Shown here piece after piece: positions 20,170 through 24,791 of a DNA stretch of 24,791 nucleotides. The stretch lies in NCBI GenBank assembly GCA_045629065.1, contig JAZQQK010000006.1, positions 1 to 24,791 of the forward strand, given 5' to 3'. The translations under genes and the position numbers were made by a program. Positions within the stretch are counted from its first letter, which is position 1. Each line of letters begins with the position of its first letter. A model generated the notes under the pieces. That model was not told the origin of the DNA, ran no database searches, and was given only the letters and a program-made list of their open reading frames with translations. Source of the stretch: JAKSSM01 sp045629065 (GTDB taxonomy: Bacteria > Bacillota > Clostridia > Peptostreptococcales > Anaerovoracaceae).

Positions 20170-21624
20170 ATGAAAAGTTTCACAGTTGAACAAATTATAA
20201 AAGCAACAAATGGCGAACTGATTTCGGGTAGCAGTAAGGCCGAAGTCTATGGAATCTCAACAGATTCAAGAACAGTGAAGAAGGGAGACTTATTCTTCCC
20301 ATTGATCGGAGAAAACTTCGATGCGCATGATTTCTTGGACCAGGTTTTCGATGCCGGCTGTGAAACTGTAGTAGTTTCAAACAAAGAAAAACTCAGCGCT
20401 AAGGCTGAGGGTAAGAATGTAGTTTTAGTAGCTGATACAACTCTTGCTTTGCAGGATTTAGCATCATACTATTTGGATTCAATGCCTCTAAAGAAGCGCA
20501 TTTGTATCACAGGAAGCGTAGGAAAAACATCCACTCGCGACATGACTTACTACGTAATGCGCACTACATTTAAGGCAGACAGAAATAAGAAGAATTATAA
20601 CAACGGAATTGGCCTTCCAAAGTCAATTCTCGAGTTTGACCCTGATACAGAAGTCGCCGTTTTAGAGATTGGTATGAGTGAGCAGGGAAGCACACACGAA
20701 CTTTCCAGGTTCACTAAACCAAACATGGCACTCTTCACTAACATCGGAATTTCCCATGTGGGTAAATTCCCTAAAGAAGGCAGAATGGGCCTTCTCAATG
20801 CGAAGCTTGGAGTTATGGATTACTTTGATGAAAGCTCTCGCATGATAATCAATGCAGATAACGACCTCTTGGGTAGTGATGATATTCGAAACAGATTTAA
20901 TCCTGTTAGAGTAGGTACTACAGATGACTGTGACTATATCGTAAAAGACGTTATAGACCACGGCGAAGACGGCGTTACATATACTTTAGTTAGATCGGGT
21001 AAGGAGTACGTGATTGACCTTCCTGTACCAGGTGCTCACAATGCGATGAATGCTACTTTAGCTATCGCTGCTGGCGAACTCATGGGTATCTCGATTGAGA
21101 CAGCAATCACAGGCCTCAAAGAAGCAGAGCTTACAGAAAAGAGGCTTAACATCGTAAACAATGCACGTGGGGTAAAGGTTATAGATGACACATATAATGC
21201 CGCACCTCAATCGATGCAAGCGGGAATGAATACACTTATGGCCACGGAGGGCAAGGGCAGACATATCGCTATCTTGGGGGATATGTTCGAACTTGGAACG
21301 GAAACCGAAAGTGGTCATAAGTGTGTCGGAGAATACGCTGCCAAGAAGGGCGTTGATCTATTACTCGCAGTAGGCGAGAACTCGCGATTCATGATAGATG
21401 GCTGGGTTGAAGTAAAGGGCAGCCTTGGCCACAATGTTACAAAGGTTATGGACACACCTTTGATTATGAGAGACACCGATGACAATACGCAAGCAGAGTA
21501 TTTCAAAGACAAAGAGATGGTGATTAGTCACATCAATGAGCATCTCTTTAATGGTGACACCGTATTAGTAAAAGCATCTAATGCGATGAGAATGGATTTA
21601 ATTGTAAAGGAGATTTTAAAGTAA
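20170..21624 (+). CDS. murF: UDP-N-acetylmuramoyl-tripeptide--D-alanyl-D-alanine ligase
   Basis: MurF adds D-Ala-D-Ala to UDP-MurNAc-tripeptide, the last cytoplasmic step of precursor assembly. The 484 residues carry the N-terminal UDP-substrate domain (GISTDSRTVKKGDLFFPLIGENFDAHDF in 28-55, given here only as landmarks S30 to F47), the ATP loop ITGSVGKTSTRD (113-124), YNNGIGLP, the EIGMSE segment, the FTNIGISHVG segment and the late VIDDTYNAAPQSM. MurE is distinguished by a different opening and a DNP-type motif, which are absent here. The ribosome binding site AAGGAG lies at the end of the PBP gene. The stop overlaps the mraY start by one base. Confidence 0.95.
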   Translation: MKSFTVEQIIKATNGELISGSSKAEVYGISTDSRTVKKGDLFFPLIGENFDAHDFLDQVFDAGCETVVVSNKEKLSAKAEGKNVVLVADTTLALQDLASYYLDSMPLKKRICITGSVGKTSTRDMTYYVMRTTFKADRNKKNYNNGIGLPKSILEFDPDTEVAVLEIGMSEQGSTHELSRFTKPNMALFTNIGISHVGKFPKEGRMGLLNAKLGVMDYFDESSRMIINADNDLLGSDDIRNRFNPVRVGTTDDCDYIVKDVIDHGEDGVTYTLVRSGKEYVIDLPVPGAHNAMNATLAIAAGELMGISIETAITGLKEAELTEKRLNIVNNARGVKVIDDTYNAAPQSMQAGMNTLMATEGKGRHIAILGDMFELGTETESGHKCVGEYAAKKGVDLLLAVGENSRFMIDGWVEVKGSLGHNVTKVMDTPLIMRDTDDNTQAEYFKDKEMVISHINEHLFNGDTVLVKASNAMRMDLIVKEILK

Positions 21625-22646
21625 TGCTTAACAATCAAGTTTATGTGGCTATCATCGCATTAGTAATTGCTATTGTGTTTTCTGCAATAGGTACTAAGCT
21701 CCTCATCCCTTTCTTAAAGGAGCACCAATTAAGACAGTATGTAAGAGAAGTAGGCCCACAATCTCACCTTAAAAAGACAGGCACACCTTCCATGGGTGGT
21801 ATTGCAATGGTAGTAGCTACAATCATTGCAACAGTTGTTATGGCTCTTACAGCAGAAAGTTTTTCGATGGGCTTAGCGGTTGTTTTAGTGGTCATGTTAC
21901 TGCATGCTCTCATGGGCTTCATGGATGACTACAAGAAAGCAACGCAAAAGAAGAACGACGGATTGAGTGCAAAGAAGAAGCTCGCTATCCAGTTCTTAGT
22001 TTCACTAGCATTCGCTATTTATGCATACTGCTATTCAGGCGATTACCTCACAAAATTTGCCTTTTCAGAAGCAGTATCTAACAGTGCAATTTACATCCCA
22101 TTCTGGGGTGGTCAGATAGACCTTGGAATTTTCTACATTCCTTGGGTAGTATTCGTAATGATGGCATTCTCTAACTCCGTTAACTTAACCGACGGTCTAG
22201 ATGGACTTGCATCCGGAGTAACAGCTCTCGTATCATTCGCAATGGTAATCTGTGGCTGTGCTTTTGGATATATGGATCAACCAGTTTTCTTGGGTGCTCT
22301 CTGTGGCGCTTGTATTGGTTTCCTCTTCCTTAACCGTCACCCAGCAAAGATTTTTATGGGCGATACTGGTTCGATGGCATTGGGCGGCGGACTTGCTGCA
22401 GCATGCATCATGATGAAATTAGAAATCGTGCTTGCTATCGCAGGCTTGGTATATGTATGCGAGTCACTTTCAGTAATAATTCAGGTTACTTACTTCAAGG
22501 CAACTCACGGCAAGCGCATCTTCAGAATGAGCCCTATTCACCACCACTTCGAGCTCGGTGGCATGAAGGAGCAAAACGTAGTTTACATGTTCTGGACTGC
22601 AGCGCTTGTATTTTCACTTATAGCAATTTTTTCAGTTAGATTATAG
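21624..22646 (+). CDS. mraY: Phospho-N-acetylmuramoyl-pentapeptide transferase MraY
   Basis: MraY moves phospho-MurNAc-pentapeptide onto undecaprenyl phosphate to give lipid I. The 340-residue polytopic protein has about ten hydrophobic segments and all diagnostic motifs: KKTGTPSMGGI (50-60), MDDYKK (100-105, with the DD pair), NSVNLTDGLDGLASG (184-198), FMGDTGSMALGG (244-255) and the HHH motif in SPIHHHFEL (303-311). The start ATG at 21624 overlaps the murF stop (TAATG) behind AAAGGAG. Confidence 0.97.
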   Translation: MLNNQVYVAIIALVIAIVFSAIGTKLLIPFLKEHQLRQYVREVGPQSHLKKTGTPSMGGIAMVVATIIATVVMALTAESFSMGLAVVLVVMLLHALMGFMDDYKKATQKKNDGLSAKKKLAIQFLVSLAFAIYAYCYSGDYLTKFAFSEAVSNSAIYIPFWGGQIDLGIFYIPWVVFVMMAFSNSVNLTDGLDGLASGVTALVSFAMVICGCAFGYMDQPVFLGALCGACIGFLFLNRHPAKIFMGDTGSMALGGGLAAACIMMKLEIVLAIAGLVYVCESLSVIIQVTYFKATHGKRIFRMSPIHHHFELGGMKEQNVVYMFWTAALVFSLIAIFSVRL

Positions 22647-22655
22647 GTTATAGTT

Positions 22656-24011
22656 ATGATAGGCAAAAGAGTATTGATAATAGGACTGGCGAGAAGCGGT
22701 CTAGCAGCGCTGGACGCAGCGATTACACTCGGCTGTGATATCAGTGTTCAAGATTCAAAGAAAATCTCTGATATCGATGAAAATCTGCTTAAAAAGCTAA
22801 AGGATAATAACGTAAAATGTTTCTTTGGCGAAGTTCCTAATGAAAAGGAACCTTATGACAAGATTATCATCAGCCCAGGTGTAGACCCTGAGCTCGAATT
22901 CGTTCAGAAAGAAGTGGCAAAGGGCGCCGAATTAGTAGGCGAACTTGAGCTAGCATATAGATTGGGTAGTGGCAACTTTATCGCCATTACTGGAACAAAT
23001 GGCAAGACAACTACTACAAGTTTAGTAGGCGAAATCTTCAAGATTTCAGGCCGTAAAACTCATGTGGTAGGTAACATCGGAGTGCCTGTAATCACAGAGG
23101 GAATGAGGTCAACAGAAGATGACTGGCTCATCACTGAAACATCCAGTTTCCAACTCCAGACGATGCGCGATTTTAAGCCTATGGTGTCTGCAATTTTGAA
23201 TGTAACACCAGACCATTTGAACCGTCACCACACATTTGAAAACTACGCTTTAACTAAGGCAAGAATCTTTGAAAATCAAACAAAGAATGAGTACTTAGTA
23301 TTGAATTATGACGATAAATATTGCTTCAGTTTAGGCAAGAATGCCAAGGCAAAAGTAGTACCATTCTCCACAAAAGAGAAGCTCGATTTTGGTGCATTCT
23401 TAAGTGGAAATATGTTAGTAATAAGAAACGAACTCGGTGAAACAATCGAGCTTGTTAATAGAAACGATCTCAAGATTATCGGAGATCACAATGTGCAGAA
23501 TGCCCTTGCGGCAGCTGCGATTTGCTACTTCAGTGGAGTTTCAATAGAGGCTATTAGAAGCGGCATGAGAACATTCGGCGGAGTAGAGCACAGAATCGAA
23601 TTTACTAGGGAACTTAACGGCGTAAAATATTACAACGACTCCAAGGGAACTAACGTAGATTCAGTAATTATTGCCCTCAACGCTATAAAGAAAAATATCA
23701 TCCTTATCGCAGGTGGCGACTCCAAGGGACAAGAGTTTGATGAACTCGTAAAGCACTTCCCAGGAGCCGTAAAGAAGATTGTTTTCCTCGGAAGAGATGC
23801 ACATTTCATCCAGGAAGCATGCGATAAGATTGGATTCAAAGACTACGTATTTTGCAAAGATATGGCAGACTGCGTATTAAAGGCACATGAGCTTGCAAAA
23901 CCAGGCGATACTGTGCTCTTATCACCGGCTTGCGCAAGCTGGGATATGTATCCTAACTTCGAAGTAAGAGGCGAAGATTTTAAAAATTGTGTAAGGAATT
24001 TAAATGACTAA
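22656..24011 (+). CDS. murD: UDP-N-acetylmuramoylalanine--D-glutamate ligase
   Basis: MurD adds D-glutamate to UDP-MurNAc-L-alanine. The 451 residues show the N-terminal Rossmann domain (VLIIGLARSGLAALDAA, 6-22), the ISPGVDP segment, the ATP loop ITGTNGKTTTTS (111-122), TETSSFQLQ, LNVTPDHLNRH, the HNVQNALAAA segment, GGVEHRIEF and the NDSKGTNVDS motif. The product ends with the family-typical SPACASWDMY segment near the C-terminus. No strong Shine-Dalgarno precedes the ATG (GGTTATAGTT). It sits 9 bases after mraY and its last 8 bases overlap ftsW. Confidence 0.96.
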   Translation: MIGKRVLIIGLARSGLAALDAAITLGCDISVQDSKKISDIDENLLKKLKDNNVKCFFGEVPNEKEPYDKIIISPGVDPELEFVQKEVAKGAELVGELELAYRLGSGNFIAITGTNGKTTTTSLVGEIFKISGRKTHVVGNIGVPVITEGMRSTEDDWLITETSSFQLQTMRDFKPMVSAILNVTPDHLNRHHTFENYALTKARIFENQTKNEYLVLNYDDKYCFSLGKNAKAKVVPFSTKEKLDFGAFLSGNMLVIRNELGETIELVNRNDLKIIGDHNVQNALAAAAICYFSGVSIEAIRSGMRTFGGVEHRIEFTRELNGVKYYNDSKGTNVDSVIIALNAIKKNIILIAGGDSKGQEFDELVKHFPGAVKKIVFLGRDAHFIQEACDKIGFKDYVFCKDMADCVLKAHELAKPGDTVLLSPACASWDMYPNFEVRGEDFKNCVRNLND

Positions 24012-24791
24012 TACATCGCAAATTACAACTGAAAATGTGACAAAGCTAAAGAATAAACCAAAGTCTGACCTGTTCATACTTTTATTGGTTTGTTTGCTCG
24101 TAGCCTTTGGAATCATTATGGTTTCCAGTGCTGGATACTATGTTGCTATCAACGAGCACGGCGATGAATTCTATTTTCTGAAGCGCCATGCTATATGGGT
24201 CGCAGTAGGTTTTGTAGGCATGTGGATAATGTCCAAAATCGATTACCATGTCTGGGTTAGACCATTCCTAAAGAGAAAAGGTAGATTTGCGAATATAGCA
24301 GTATGGCAGATCATATACTTGCTTGGACTTTTACTCCTCGCAGCCGTATTCATTCCTGGAGTTGGAACTACTACATACGGCGCAGAAAGATGGATCTATA
24401 TAGGACCTATATCTCTCATGCCAGGAGAAATATCTAAAGCTCCTCTTTTGGTTGCACTGACGGGATATTTCGTTGAATATAAGGATAGAGTTTCAAAGAA
24501 GCCAAGAGCATTCATTTGGGGTATTTTGATCCCTGCATGTTTGACAGCTCCGTATGTTATACTCATCATGCTTCAGCCAAACATGTCCACTGCATTCACA
24601 TTGGTCTTCATGATGGCAGGCATTATGTTAGTCGCAGGATGCAAATTTTGGCAGTGGGGTGCATGTGTAGCCACTGGTGCTGCCGCAGGCATAGCGCTTA
24701 TAATCGCTAATCCACAGGGCTATAGATTCCAAAGATTCTTGAGTTTCAAAGATCCATTCGCTGATAAGCTCGGCTTCGGTTGGAACGCAGT
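24004..24791 (+). CDS. ftsW: Septal peptidoglycan polymerase FtsW/SpoVE (SEDS family), N-terminal part
   Basis: FtsW polymerises lipid II into glycan strands together with its class B PBP. The frame opens at ATG 24004, inside the end of murD, and runs off the window after 262 codons. Seen: a polar N-terminus MTNTSQITTENVTKLKNK, the first membrane helices (LLLVCLLVAFGIIMVSSAGYY contains the familiar MVSSA), the FLKRHAIWVAVG segment, GAERWIYIGPISLMPGEISK and LQPNMSTAFTLVFMMAG, then QGYRFQRFLSFKDPF. The QPSE and QPDxGT motifs read MPGE and QPNMST here. The catalytic Asp of SEDS proteins lies beyond the window. The ribosome binding site lies in murD (AAGGAATT). Confidence 0.93.
   Translation, partial: MTNTSQITTENVTKLKNKPKSDLFILLLVCLLVAFGIIMVSSAGYYVAINEHGDEFYFLKRHAIWVAVGFVGMWIMSKIDYHVWVRPFLKRKGRFANIAVWQIIYLLGLLLLAAVFIPGVGTTTYGAERWIYIGPISLMPGEISKAPLLVALTGYFVEYKDRVSKKPRAFIWGILIPACLTAPYVILIMLQPNMSTAFTLVFMMAGIMLVAGCKFWQWGACVATGAAAGIALIIANPQGYRFQRFLSFKDPFADKLGFGWNA

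Noticed and set aside
1..24791. Mobile element, CRISPR array, tRNA or rRNA gene
   Set aside because: No transposase, terminal repeats, regular spaced repeats or cloverleaf-like segments were found in the gaps.

Overview
The window comes from a low- to mid-GC Gram-positive anaerobe of the Clostridia. The evidence is a two-gene (split) transketolase, AddA rather than RecB, strong AGGAGG-type ribosome binding sites with some TTG/GTG starts, heavy AGA use for arginine, and a Firmicutes-type dcw (division and cell wall) cluster beginning with mraZ. A placement near the Anaerovoracaceae/Family XIII group is possible but is only an impression. No rRNA, tRNA, CRISPR array, insertion sequence or phage gene was seen.

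Layout. (1) 1-1300: the 3' end of addA (DNA break repair). (2) 1336-4808: a unit with its own promoter and an unusual structured leader, then the Mg2+ transporter mgtE and the N- and C-terminal halves of transketolase, closed by a strong terminator. (3) 4847-5446: a lone ParA/MinD-like protein with a degenerate nucleotide-binding loop. (4) 5475-11211: a tightly packed six-gene unit with a clear promoter and terminator: ftsE, ftsX, a secreted coiled-coil/M23 murein hydrolase, recJ, an Sfp-type phosphopantetheinyl transferase and a TcdA-type E1-like enzyme. (5) 11215-11604: hup (HU) with its own promoter and terminator. (6) 11619-11892: a small membrane protein on the minus strand, with its own promoter and terminator. 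Its promoter is back to back with that of the next unit. (7) 11935-16004: xth (exonuclease III), a large secreted surface protein of foreign-looking composition in its middle, and an aminoglycoside-phosphotransferase-like kinase. (8) 16135-end: the dcw cluster mraZ, rsmH, ftsL-like, PBP with a PASTA domain, murF, mraY, murD and ftsW (cut by the window end). murE is not in this run.

How the genes fit together. FtsEX is an ABC-type complex that activates extracellular murein hydrolases, and the M23 protein encoded directly after it is its probable client. The dcw genes make lipid-linked peptidoglycan precursor (MurF, MurD, MraY) and the septal synthase (FtsW plus class B PBP). Much of the window is therefore cell-wall growth and division, interleaved with DNA maintenance (AddA, RecJ, ExoIII, HU).

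The least ordinary signals are the mgtE leader (a 15-codon reading frame plus a long hairpin that presents the ribosome binding site as a bulge), the paired AGTG repeats that exactly fill the spacer of the mraZ promoter, the lysine-less ParA-like protein, and the minus-strand small membrane gene with a complete private transcription unit.
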